Shown here piece after piece: positions 35,101 to 45,325 of a stretch of DNA of 64,000 bases (the first letter of the stretch is position 1; each line of letters begins with the position of its first letter). The position numbers were made by a program, and so were the translations under genes. The stretch comes from Symsagittifera roscoffensis (lineage: Eukaryota; Xenacoelomorpha; Acoela; Convolutidae): positions 22,491,789-22,555,788 of the forward strand of contig NC_087062.1 of NCBI RefSeq assembly GCF_963678635.1, written 5' to 3'. The notes beneath the pieces are model-generated. The model was not told the DNA's origin, ran no database searches, and saw only the letters and a program-made list of their open reading frames with translations.

Positions 35101-36900
35101 ACTATGTCTGTGATCGACTGGGTATTTTCCGCGTAATTTTTGATTAACTAAGAAAAGCCAAAATGACCCATTTTTGGGGTAAATTTTTGGGCCCGAATTT
35201 CGCAAAAGAAAAATTACACGATATTAATTCTGCTGAAATTTTTTTGTCTCCATAAGTTTTCACCTAAACTCAACCCAATTTGAGAAAAACGCGTTTTAAA
35301 TTTCAAGTTTAACGCGTTTTGTCCGGTTAATTTAAATCTGCACTGTATTAGAAGTTGCTGTTTTTACTTGATATCATCCAGACATAAACATACTGCAAAC
35401 GCATAACTTCCAACAAAATTTGGACAGGTTTTGTCTAGCCTTGAAATTGAACCGAGTTCAACTTGATTAAAAATTTAAGAATGATTGAAAGTTCTAGAAG
35501 TTTCATCTTTTATGTCCGCTTAAACAATGAGCTTGATGATTGCTCTGAATGATTCTTAGGCGTTCTGATCTAAGTTTTCTTAAACGCTGCGCTCGACAGA
35601 AAAATTTTAAAAAAAAAACGTTGAATCCTTAGCGCATTAGGGCTTCCACTTAAAAGACATGATCAACTACGTACCTCACTGTTACGTGTTTAACTCCATA
35701 AAATAGAGGAAATATGTTGGGGTCAGTATAAAGTCCCATGCTTGAAAACTTCAGATAAGGAACGATGTTTAAGTTCGGACCCTGTTTGTTCCATGATTCC
35801 AAAACTGCAAAACTTTTTGGCATGCTTCTGCTAAACGCCGACCTAGATAAAGCGTCAATAACGATAACTAAAATATTAGGTGGTGCATGAGTCTTCGAGA
35901 TAAACTGTCGCCTTTCATTGACCAATGTTTCGTTTCTGACAACTCGAACTCTAAATTGAGGTTTGCTTTCATTTAAAAGAAGAAAACTTTCAGTCGAGTT
36001 GCAGTTTCGTTGGTCAGAGCAATCAGAAACGTTATAACGGCTGTAATATGCTAATTTTGACACTGATGCAGCTATCGACTTTGGAACTTTTGTTAATAGC
36101 GGAAATCCAATAACTGATGCCAGTTTTAAATTTCCAGGAACCCAGCTAATATCGTAAGACGATCTGCAAGAACTCAAAGCACTTACTTTCAGAAGCCCCC
36201 TAATCACATCGAAGAAAAACAGTTTTGGTTGCCTAATCTTACAATCACTTTTATCAGCTTCTGAAGGTGATATCAAAAGGTTCACCATTTTGAAATAATT
36301 TAATTTGCCATAATATTGCTGCGCTGATGAATAGCAACATACAAAAATTACAAGAATCGTAAATATGAATAATCTAACTTTGGTAACGCTGGTTTTTTGT
36401 TTTAATGAAACCATAAATGTTAATAACTTGAATACTTTCCAAATAAGATAATTACAAAAGGTTAGAATTTGGATTAAAATAATAAGTTTTTGATTCAAAC
36501 CACCGTGATCCTTCCATGACGTCTTGGAACTGATTTGGAATAAAAAAGTCAATGTTGGTAAAATTATTAAAATGAAAAAATAACAAGGTAAAGTTTTAGA
36601 AATTAAAACAGCGAAATTTAAGTAGGCAAAAATTAAACCTGATGCTAATGTGTAAAACGCTATAGGGTAAATGTTTTTTTGATTGAATAACCATAACAAA
36701 CACTTTTCGTTAGAATCGTGTGGACACTTTTTAAGAGATAACAAATAAAACATAAAAGCGATGGCAACTAAAACAAGGTGGAAAAGAAAATTATATTTTT
36801 CGATCTTAACAGCAAATAATCTGGAGTTTGATAATATAATTTTTCTTAAAAAGGTCGAAGATTCTTTGCGACTTTCTGTTGGCAAAAGTGCTGGCCTCAT
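26199..36900 (-). CDS. DUF229 alkaline-phosphatase/sulfatase-superfamily membrane protein, three exons
   Basis: Exons 36900-35675, 30249-30071 and 26746-26199 join in phase through GT-AG introns (AG|GTACGT...CACAG|T and AAAG|GTGAGC...TTTCAG|G), giving 650 residues. Exon 1 encodes five predicted membrane helices (about residues 39-55, 79-101, 104-122, 138-165, 176-192). The start of the catalytic domain follows, with VIVIDALSRSAF near 345-356, where the Asp is a metal ligand and the Ser is in the nucleophile position. Exon 2 carries RGYVTAL. Exon 3 has FLMSDHGSHM, the second metal site, and a cysteine-rich end (DVCCRC) usual in DUF229. Substrate is unknown. DUF229 relatives I know have one membrane segment, so five is unusual and recalls bacterial phosphoethanolamine or LTA-synthase layouts. 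Introns of 5.4 and 3.3 kb hold mobile elements. An additional small exon in intron 1 cannot be excluded. Confidence 0.82.
26931..27140. repeat. Short inverted-repeat element (MITE-like) in DUF229 intron 2
   Basis: The left arm (GTAGCCAACGGGGCTCTTTT then CCCCCCTTTCAAA) and the right arm (TTTGAAAGGGGGAAATGG then AAGAGCCCCCAACGGAAGC) are imperfect inverted copies of about 40 bases around a 130-base centre. A similar G/C-box motif occurs near 37300. It is non-coding. Confidence 0.6.
28147..28555 (+). mobile_element. Non-autonomous element with AAATGGCATAA termini, copy 2
   Basis: This is a second copy of the element at 25600-26026 in the same orientation, inside DUF229 intron 2. The left inverted end is intact and the right end is degraded (CCATTTAATAAGTTA). 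Confidence 0.8.
28919..29102 (+). repeat. Two tandem 92-bp units
   Basis: The unit starting GCAAAAATTTAAATGTAATA is repeated at 29011 with essentially no differences over its first 80 bases, so the duplication is recent. It lies in DUF229 intron 2. Confidence 0.9.
29403..29796 (+). mobile_element. hAT-type MITE, copy 4
   Basis: Termini are CAGGGGGCGGATCTGGG and TTAATCCGCCCCTG. The flanking 8-mers ATCACACA and ATCACATG agree at six of eight bases, consistent with an aged target duplication. It lies within DUF229 intron 2. Confidence 0.85.
30520..31260 (+). repeat. Imperfect tandem repeat, period about 373 bp
   Basis: The blocks CTACACCAGCTGATTCAGCT and CAAAACTTAGACTAATGGAT recur 373 bases apart (CTACAC at 30662 and 31035). 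Shorter AGCTAT-based echoes at about one third of that spacing suggest a minisatellite that amplified in steps. It lies in DUF229 intron 1. Confidence 0.7.
31540..34558 (-). mobile_element. Decayed BEL/Pao retrotransposon in DUF229 intron 1
   Basis: Diverged direct repeats lie at about 31540-31873 and 34258-34558. They share GTGAACAATT, CAACAAACAAAT, ATATGAAA and ACAGACGCATAG, and end CTAACA on the plus strand (TGTTAG on minus). They look like LTRs of an internally deleted element. Between them the minus strand retains pieces of BEL pol: reverse-transcriptase C-terminal material near 33960-34150 and integrase at 32858-32505. It is in the same orientation as the host gene. Confidence 0.7.
32505..32858 (-). 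pseudogene. BEL/Pao integrase fragment
   Basis: The 117-codon open piece contains the BEL integrase core: YFGPFHV, a K-R-W-G-FLFTC stretch with downstream HLEVV, then WSDNGTSFV. The similar region 40437-40153 in the other BEL copy aligns closely. It lacks the start and end of the domain and is inactive. Confidence 0.85.
34622..35345. mobile_element. Tc1/mariner-type foldback element (724 bp) with long inverted arms
   Basis: Termini CAGTGCTGATTTAAA and TTTAAATCTGCACTG are flanked by TA on both sides (34620-34621 and 35346-35347), as in Tc1/mariner elements. Each arm is roughly 300 bases and nearly complementary to the other, including GGGCCCGAATTTCGCAAAA and CGATCACAGACATA or its complement. 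No transposase is encoded. Transcription through DUF229 intron 1 would give a long hairpin RNA. Confidence 0.88.
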
Positions 36901-37490
36901 ATTTTAATAAAACTTTGAGTTGATTAAATCAGTGCATGTTTGATTTTAACATGAGTTCGAAGTTTTCAGATGGCATGCAATGCATATAAGGTATTGATAT
37001 TCAGCGATATGCGTTTCAGTTGTAACTTCTCCAAATTTGTGAATAGTTGATATCAAATATCCTCCCACGTGCTTCTTTTCAGAAAACCAAATATGCAGCA
37101 CGCTTAAAAAGAAAAAATGGCTCTTATCCCCCCCCCCCCCCCCACCTCGCATGAAATTCAATTTATTATGTAACTAGTGATTTTACAAGGCTTAGTATGC
37201 AGACCAAACATATTCGTCCTGACTTATTCAGTCCGTATGTAAAATTTCATAATAATCAGATAGAGCAACAAAAAAATTTTGTGTAGAATTTCGCATGGAG
37301 GAAAAGAGCCGAACAAAGGGGCTCCTTTGCAGTCCCCCTTTGATTTTTTTCTGAAAGACAATGTATGATTTTTGACAGTCTAATTAAAATGAATTTTCAA
37401 CTCATAAACTGTATTAAAACGTGTCAACGTGAACATGTGAACAAAGTTTTACAACACTTACATACAAAATGCCGTGTGAACAAAAGCCGT
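36901..37490. other. Upstream region of the DUF229 gene
   Basis: AT-rich, with a run of about 18 C at 37131-37147. I see no TATA box at a convincing distance from the ATG at 36900, so an untranslated first exon further upstream is possible. Confidence 0.35.
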
Positions 37491-38130
37491 CAATTTTCTT
37501 CAAGAATTTTTCTTTTCGACATATTTTTTGCCTGATTTGCAATAATTTCCCAAGGATGGCACATTCCTGTTCTTCTGTTTTCATCTAGATTTTTTTCTAG
37601 CATTGTTCTTCACCTCATAAATGTTTATGATAATCATAATCATAATAATGAATTGTTTGCAATGTAGATTCCATTCACTGTAAAATTTACTACATTTTCA
37701 ACCAAATGAAGTATCATTGCGAGAACGCCATGGAACTTTGCAGCCCGTTTTCAGGTGCCTCTGATCCTGCTATTTTTTCTGTTGTTTTTTAACATGGATA
37801 GTTAATCAAGAAATCAATAAAAATGATTTAGTGGAAAAAAAATTTTAAATGTTATTTCTACTCAGAAATGAGTTTAACAGATTGATAATTTCATAGAACA
37901 AATTTGTCCAAAAAATCAAGATTGAATTTCAACGCTCACTGGGACATATTTTCTGCCTGATTTGCCATAATTTTTAGAGGATGGCAACTTCTAGCTCTTC
38001 TGGTTTTTCTAGAGTTTTCATCTAGATTTTTTTCCTTACAATTTTTTAACGCTAACTGAGACATATTTTTCGCATGATTTGCTATAATTTCTAGAGGATG
38101 GCAACTTCCAGCTCTTCATCTGTGGTGCCC
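37491..38130 (+). repeat. Diverged tandem repeats, about 117-bp unit
   Basis: The block GACATATTTT, then TGATTTGC, AATTT and GGATGGCA recurs near 37520, 37945 and 38060. The last two copies have a 117-base period (ATGGCAAC at 37981 and 38098). A TCATCTAGATTTTTTTC companion motif follows the first two. It is non-coding. Confidence 0.6.
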
Positions 38131-39119
38131 TTTCTCACGTTTACTTAAGCAGTCCGACAGCCGCTGATGAAAATTTAATCTCCTTGTTAACTTTCTGGCA
38201 GATATTAAAGTAAGTTGCGTTGTCTTGCTAGGTTGAAAACACCTAATTGAAAATGTTAATTTTAGCGGCAATTTTTTTGAATTGTGAAAACAAACTGGAT
38301 AGATACATTCCTGGTTACGCTTCTTATGTGTTTTATGTGACCGTCTAAACTGGTAGACTAACGCAAAATGAGGTATGAAATTAAAGTAAGAAAAAAAATT
38401 CGAAAACTTAAGTAAAAGGCCATTTTAGTGACGAGGTCTACACCTGTCTGAGACTTAGTTGAAAATTTGTCTTCGCCAAATTGACGCGTTCATTTCATGA
38501 CATTACTTTTGCTAGCGTTAAATTAACTGTGTTCCGCTGATAATTGATAGCTCTCGAAATATGTTTTGTTTGTGCTCTTCCGATAATATCTTCTTTGTTT
38601 CAGCAGTTTTGCGATTGTTTCTTGTTTTTTGGAACAATTTGTGAAATCTAATCGGAAAAAATCTGAGTTCAATGGGGCTTCTAAGTTTGATTTTAGAAAT
38701 ACAAGCCAATTTTTGATTTTTTAAACCCAAGGGCACGAGTTCTCCAGCTGTTTTTATGCTCGATCAACCTAATCATTAATAAGTTCAGAAGAACAAGCTA
38801 TAATAATTTGAGTTTGAATTTGAATTTGAGTTACTATACCAGCTGCACTACAAAACCAAATGCAAAATATTATGTCTGGAGGGAGATCCTGGAGGGCAGT
38901 ACTGCTCATCGATTTGGATATCCTGGAGAGTAAAGAAAAGACAGCCAGCATCAACTCAACAAACAAGATAATTTAAAGGCTGAAGTAAAACAACAGTTTA
39001 TAGAGGTCTTGATTGTCTTTTAGATAAATATAAAATAATGTCTATAGAATTTCAAACAACTAACTTGTGACATTTTAAGTATATGAAGAGTCATCAAGTC
39101 ATTTTGTTTTAAATAGTTA

Positions 39120-39565
39120 TATTTTGGCCTTTTTTATAAATCGAATAAAAACAGGAGGAAACAGAATCAGCTTCATTGAAGAAAATTGGTAAACAGCAAA
39201 ATTTAGTTAAATTATATTGCACGAAATTAGGAATAACTTCAAAATTATCATGCCAAATAAGGGCTTGTTCAAGAGCTGATTTGGGGATTTCATGTTTTTT
39301 CACAATGAATTCAAGTTCAGTTCACGCAGTTGAATTATTAGAAACTCAATTGAAAACCAATTTGAACCAATTAAAATATTAGCATTTTTTGTTCTATCAG
39401 GTTCGACTCAAAGGTGATTCTCAAATGAAACGACTTAATTGAGAATCGAATTCACGCCGAACTTCCCTGAACGCACTATGTATACTCTGGGCTACATGGG
39501 TGGTTTTCACAAGAGACTACTGACTTTATACTATACTTCCAACTTAATGCTATGTAGCATTAACA
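39120..39565 (-). repeat. 3' LTR of the BEL copy
   Basis: On the minus strand it begins TGTTAATGCTACATAGCATT, which is itself a palindrome-rich start. It is clearly similar along its full length to 43783-44227, with many substitutions, so the insertion is old. Confidence 0.8.
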
Positions 39566-42500
39566 TCATCTGCCCTCGAGGAGCGAGAACCGGAACGAGC
39601 GTATCAAGCGTAACGAGCGGCCGAGTGTAATTTCCGGAGAAGGTCCTAAGGTTTGCCGAACGGGCGGTGTTGTCATTGCCGTAGTTTAGCGACATTATGC
39701 GTGCTAGTGGGTAGTGGCCTCTAGGGTTAGTCGATTCAACTAACCACTCTAAATCTCCCGTTTTCACAAAGTTTTGGGGAAGAGCATGCCAATTAACTCT
39801 CGTCTAACTCACTTAACCATCGCTGCCAAATTGCGTTTGTGTACCACTGCGCACGGGTATAGCGTTTAGAAAGAGATTAGTTTTCACTCGACCTTAGAGA
39901 CGAAAACGTTAGACTGTACTGACCTAAAAGAAATGATTCAGCGTTAAAGCCTCCAGACTATCTGGATCTTCAGAAACAAGAGTGAGCGGACGGGCGTTAA
40001 GTGTACGTTCATCTAGGCACATGCTTATGTTCAAACTCTCGTCAGGCAAATTTATTCAACCTAAAATTGCATAAAACACGCGCTTACAACTGCTCGTCAT
40101 TCGCTCCCATTCTCGACCTTCAAGTGGTCCACTAGGTGGATTATACTTCTACTTAATGCCTTTGTGTACGAGCTTCTGCGTTCCACTTTTTGATGCACAG
40201 AAGAAGCTCTTTTTCGGTTCCTACAAAGTTCGTTCCATTGTCCCACCAGACTATCGAGACCGTTCCTTGCCTAGAAATAAAGCTCTCGATAGCCATCACA
40301 CATGAACGTGCGTCCATGGATGGAACCAACTCAAAGTGAGTTGCGCGAGGAGTTAAGCAATTAAATGAAAAACCCCATCGTTTCTCGGAAGATCGACGAA
40401 TAGTTACATGAAATGGTCCAAAAAAAGTCGAAGCCACAGTACAAAAACGTTGACTAGCGGTATCCTAGACACTCCGCAAGACGGTCAGATATCATTGTAG
40501 TAACCGTTTTTGTTTTCGCTTTCTACAGCATACGCAATATGTTTCAAAAGCTCTTAGTGCAGATCTCAATCGTAGTACAACACTTTTTTTGATGAATGAC
40601 GGAACGGAAATAGTCAACAAACTGATTTTTGAACTTATTGTGATAAAAAAATTAGAGAAACAATCTGATTAAGCGATGGCCGCTAGCCAAAACTTTTGGA
40701 TGGCGAGTTTCGAACGCATTTGCTGAGAGACGTTGGATACGGCCGGTAGATCTAACCAAACCGTCCTTTCCAAGAAAAGGTGAATATGATGATATATGGC
40801 TCAATGTTTTCATATGTTTTCTGGCTGCTAATTGCTTAAATTTAGCTGGGAATGACTCTAACTGTGAAATTCGGAAAAGTTTTTCCTTCGCAATGACAAG
40901 TTCTCCTGGATCAATTGTGGCCTCATCTGGTCATCTAAATGTTATGCTTCGGTGAGATTCTCCACATACATGAGGCCAGCCGTTTTATCTCGCAGAACGA
41001 GCTATACTCTTCCCAAGGTAAGGCAAAGTCAGTGGAAACCGCAGTGCACGGATATTTTGAAGAGACATCTAAATCTTCATATAGATCGTAGACCGGACCA
41101 TCCAGGCAAACTTCCCTACTTGGGTTGAAAAGCCAATCAGACGTTTTCAAAAAAGAAAGGCCACTGACCCAACTACTTTCCTTGAGAGAGTCAGCAGTAA
41201 TACCTCTAGTTCCGGGCTGAGCGGGGTTGTCTCCACTCAGAACATGGAACAATTGGTCAATTGATGTTGACTCCAGAATCTCGGCTACTCGATTGGCTAC
41301 AAACACGGGCTGTTAGGTTGTCGAGTTCACCCACTGAAGGACTTTAGTGCTGTCAATCCACATCAACACTTTGGAAGTACTCAGTGTCAGAGCTTTTTTC
41401 GATATTATCCTTCAGACGAGAATCAAGAAGCGCAGCTTGAAGTTCCAACTTCGGAATTAAAAGCACCTTCATTGGGGCTACTCTTGCTTTAATGAAGAAA
41501 AACTCAAGTTGACATTTGAAATAGGCGTTTTTCTGAGCGCGAATGAATGCTACAGAAAAGAAAACGACCAACTAGCTATTACCCAACATGTGCAGTTCAA
41601 CATCATCTACTGAAAAATCAAAATAGCAACGAGGTATTGTGAGCTGCCCTAAAACCGGCAAGCTGCAGCGCCATTCAGTGAATCTGGGGCACAACTCATT
41701 TGGCAGTGGGTCGTTCCACTGTTGGCCACTCAATCATCAGATATCTTTCAGTAGCAAACGTGGGCATACGGTATACGGGGCGACAAGACCTATGGTGTCG
41801 ATCACGGAGGACACAAAACTAAGAACCGATCGCTGTGTAGCAGAGTCTTTGAGTTCGCAGTTAAATCCTCTGCTCACAACCAACGTATCTGAGACGTGAT
41901 ACCATCTGAAAACAGAAACATGCAATGCGGTTTCCGGATTAATGGCAGCGGTAAGAATTTGCTTACTGTTGTTGGCAATGGTTTTAGGTGTTTAAGTTTC
42001 AAGGACAATTTGGGAGTGTTGCTAAAATTTTTTTTGTAAAATTAAACCCACCCAACATAAGCAGTTCAACTAAACTGTGACTTAGTTTTAAAAGCAGTTT
42101 ATGGTTTTTTCACAGATTGACGTTAGTCCTTGTAAAATCGATAAGAAAAATGTTTAGGGCGACGTAAGCGGCTTCGGCAAAACGCCGAAGGCTTTTTTTT
42201 GTCGACGGCTTTTCCGCAAAGAGCATAGTAAGCACATGTCGGAAAATCTTTGGCTCGAAATATATTTATATAATTTGAAATTCACTCACCTCTGATGTGG
42301 GGTCCTCCCGCCACACAAAACGCAAGGAAGGTTGATCGCTTTCTAGTAACCCAACCTGCTTAAACATGCCTTCGTTATCTGTGGAAACTGCGTATTTGTG
42401 CTCTCGGATGCGCATTAAAACGATTCACAGATTCTGCAGTAGATTGGGTCCGATGAGAAGGGAGTTATTGAGTGATTTACCCTCAAATTTTGCCGGGTTT

Positions 42501-42946
42501 GTTCGGGTTTTAAACTGGGTGGTGCGGAACTTACCACTCTCGGTCCCAAGGGTTTTTTCAGTCGTGAAGGCTAACCAGGACTACTTAACCCGTCTCTACA
42601 TCACCTCAGATACATATTGATGCATATTGAATTTTCAGGTGGTTTAAACTTTTCTCTAGACGCTTTTCAAGGGACTTAAACTTGACAGTGAAGCATAAAA
42701 GTTATAGGGAAGATGAATGTTGTCTTCAGCCCAAGATATTCTGACAATGTAATGAAGTGTGCTGAAATCAAGAGTTTTCTGAGCATGCTTAGCTGCGGAA
42801 CGAGGCTCAGCTTGTTTAAACGTGCCATACAATTCTAGCTCGTACCTTTTCTTGACTTGGTCGGCAAGTGCTGTTTTTTCAACATTGCATTTGAAAGTGG
42901 TGGCTCGAACACCAATTGAAGAGTTAAGGAAGACAATGGAAAACAT
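39531..42946 (-). pseudogene. BEL/Pao pol remnant (RT, RNase H, integrase)
   Basis: In minus-strand order: the start of reverse transcriptase at 42946-42656; the RT palm with SLNNSLLIGPN and MFKQVGL near 42500-42300; the RT end with QRSVLSFVSSVID at 41925-41737; the RNase H start with LIPKLELQAALLDSRL at 41571-41353; the RNase H to integrase linker with GDNPAQPGTRG at 41306-40935; integrase with WWDNGTNFVG at 40437-40153; and the C-terminal pol tail with NPRGHYPLARI at 39767-39531. These pieces sit in different frames with stops between, so no protein is made. The order is canonical for BEL/Pao. Confidence 0.88.
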
Positions 42947-43759
42947 CCTGCCCCAATATCATCTCAATGTCGGAGTAGTTGTAGACAATTGGTTGTAGAC
43001 AATAAGGTCAGACATCATTGGAGTAACGGTTTTTGCTTTTCGCTTTCTACAGAATACGCTCTGTGTTACAATAGCTCTTAGTGCGGACCTCAAGCGTAGT
43101 AAAACAAATTATTGATGAATGACGGATAGGAAGTAGTCGACGCACTAATAAGAGTGCTTAATGTGATAAAAAACGGAGAAACATTCGGATTAGACGATTG
43201 CCGCTATCCAAAAACTTAGTGACAAAAACTTGATTGAAAACACAGGTTCGGTCTCAACATTTTTGTTGGAAGAACAGCTAAAAGTCATTGGTTCTCTGTT
43301 GTTGGCCTCCTAAACTAGACTGCAAGCGTTCGTCCAGGTGCAGATTTGGGCCATTCGGCTATTTGCACGTTTCTTTCCTTAAAATACACACGCTTGTTTT
43401 ACTATCCACACTAAACTCGGCCATTATGTAGCTCAGCAACTTAAGCCATTGTTGTTTAAGCATCGTAATTCGTAACTACTCTCAGTTTTGACAAAATCTG
43501 CTTTGAGCGTTTTGGATTTGACCGTTTTGTGTGTTTCTGTCTCTTCGGTTGTGTCACTTGTGGGCATCGGAGGTTCAGTTTGTTAATCGTCGTCAGCACC
43601 AAAGGTTTACTCCGGGTTCTTTGTATCGTAGTTTTAAGAGCAGGAGTCGTTTCGTATAGGCACTGTATAGGCACCGGCGCAGAGTGTTCTAGAAATTGTT
43701 ACCACTGCAGTTGCTGTTGTCGCCGCTGGGGTCGGGCTGGTATCGGGGCTTATTTTGTT

Positions 43760-43779
43760 GTTCCCGATTCTCAGCACCA
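43760..43779 (-). other. Primer-binding site of the BEL copy
   Basis: Minus-strand TGGTGCTGAGAATCGGGAAC follows the 5' LTR within a few bases. It would pair with a tRNA 3' end of the form ...TCTCAGCACCA. Confidence 0.55.
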
Positions 43780-43782
43780 AAA

Positions 43783-44227
43783 AATTCTTGCTTTTTTTAT
43801 AACTCGAATGAAAACAGGAAACAGAATCGGCTTAATTCAAGAGAATTGGAAAAACGGTAAATTTTAGTTGAATTATAATGCCCGGAATTAGCAATAACTT
43901 TAAAAGTATTATGCAAGATAAGGACTTGTTTTTGCGCTGATTTGGTGATTTTTTTTTTCACAATGAATTCATATTCAGTTGACGCAGTTGAATTAGTAGG
44001 AATTCAATTGAAAAACAAGTTTTGAAACAATTAAAATATTAGCATTTTTGTTCTATCAGGTTCAGCTCAAGTGTAGTTCTCAAATGAAACGACTTAGGTG
44101 AGAATCGAATCCACGCCGAACTCCCCGGAACGCACTATGTACACTCTGGGCTAAATAGCTGGTTTTTCATATGAGACTAAAATGGTTTTATAGTATACTT
44201 TCAACTTAATGCTATGTAGCATTAACA
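43783..44227 (-). repeat. 5' LTR of the BEL copy
   Basis: Direct repeat of 39120-39565 and the promoter-side LTR for a minus-strand element. Anchors include CAATTAAAATATTAGCATTT, TTCTATCAGGTTC and CGCACTATGTA. Confidence 0.8.
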
Positions 44228-44701
44228 AGTTAAAAGCCTGCTCAATTCTAGCTGTAAGCGATCTCTGTTTAGACGTAGTATAAAGTTTTGTGACTTTAAT
44301 TACGCCTTTCGCCTTTCTCCTGATACATAGTGCACTGTTTTCGGAGTAAATATGTGAAAGAAAAATAATTTTCGGTCCGATTTCAAAAAAGTATACATCA
44401 AAATCAGTAAGCAATTTGTTTTCAACCGTTATTTCCTTGGTTGATTCATATCAACGTTTGGAATAAAAAGCTCTCAAGATGCTTGTTATTTCATTTTTTC
44501 GATAAGGTGAGGTTGGAATGTACTGACGTATATTGAAATTCCATAAGTGATTGTAGGAATTACATTTGCTTTGTAGAAGCGAAGCATCTGCAGTTTAGAG
44601 TGAGAAGAATTCATGATGGGCCTTACTTTTTTGAAACTGGTGAAATGCAAAATCCAAATATTTTTAATCACCCCTCCCACCTTCCCCCATCGGATAAACA
44701 A
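44228..44701 (-). pseudogene. Non-LTR retrotransposon reverse-transcriptase fragment
   Basis: The minus-strand open piece 44701-44486 has LRFYKANVIPTITYGIS, the pattern of the thumb region after non-LTR reverse-transcriptase domains (a basic helix, then VIP..YG). Further short pieces follow to the BEL boundary at 44228. It seems cut by the BEL insertion, and the rest may continue at 39114 downwards. Confidence 0.45.
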
Positions 44702-44844
44702 AATTTCAGCTCCAAAAACATTTGTTTCATCACGTATTTACGATTTTTTGTTCCTTTTATTGCATATTTAGCATTAATGAATTTCAATGTTCCGACTTTC
44801 GATGGAAAAGCAATTCTTCCGACTTTCGATAAGAAAGTAACGGA

Positions 44845-45325
44845 ATATTTGTGCCCGGGTTGGGTTTTTTTCTTCAGACAAACTTCGGCTTTTTAACTAG
44901 CACTTTGTCGAATTTTTTTTATCATTCGAAAGGTATTGTGGTCCTGAGCTTAAGTTTGAGAAGCTTTTTTACTTTTCATCATTTTTTGTTAAGTTATTGG
45001 GGTTTAAGGTATAAAGATTACCATTTCCGCTAATTTGGGACAATTAACTCGCTATATATTTCACGCTATTGACGAGTAAGAGGAGATTTAATTCGTCTTA
45101 GAAATGGTTCCAAATTGGTTGAAAGAAGCTTAATTGCCATAATTGATTTGTTACAAGGCGCGCAATTTATCCTTTTGTACTTTATATGGCGTGTGAGGGA
45201 TGATTTTCAAAATTTCCTTTTTGTTTTATTAAATTTAGTTTTTTTTATTGTATTACTGCTCTATAAACCTTAAAAGGCAGTAGGAACATTCAGGGATTGC
45301 CCTGATACGAGCAGTCTTTTAAAAC
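44845..45325 (+). repeat. Dispersed repeat, further copy
   Basis: The head GGTTGGGTTTTTTTCTTCAG then ACAAACTTCGG resembles the head of the copy at 5990. The body (CTCGCTATATATTTCACGCTATT) matches the copies near 21170-21985. The tail GATTGCCCTGATACGAGCAG is the inverse of the tail of the copy at 3885. It is non-coding. Confidence 0.5.

Larger units (their letters stand above)
39120..44227 (-). mobile_element. Decayed BEL/Pao retrotransposon with both LTRs and TSD
   Basis: LTR-like direct repeats at 39120-39565 and 43783-44227 flank minus-strand BEL pol remnants. The same five bases, AGTTA, lie outside both ends (39115-39119 and 44228-44232), as expected for BEL/Pao. At 5.1 kb it is short, and most of gag and the protease seem deleted. 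It inserted in a fragment of a non-LTR retrotransposon. Confidence 0.85.

Noticed and set aside
42169-42191. GCTTCGGCAAAACGCCGAAGGC hairpin followed by T-run like a bacterial terminator
   Set aside because: The setting is a eukaryotic retrotransposon with no bacterial genes; short GC hairpins occur by chance.
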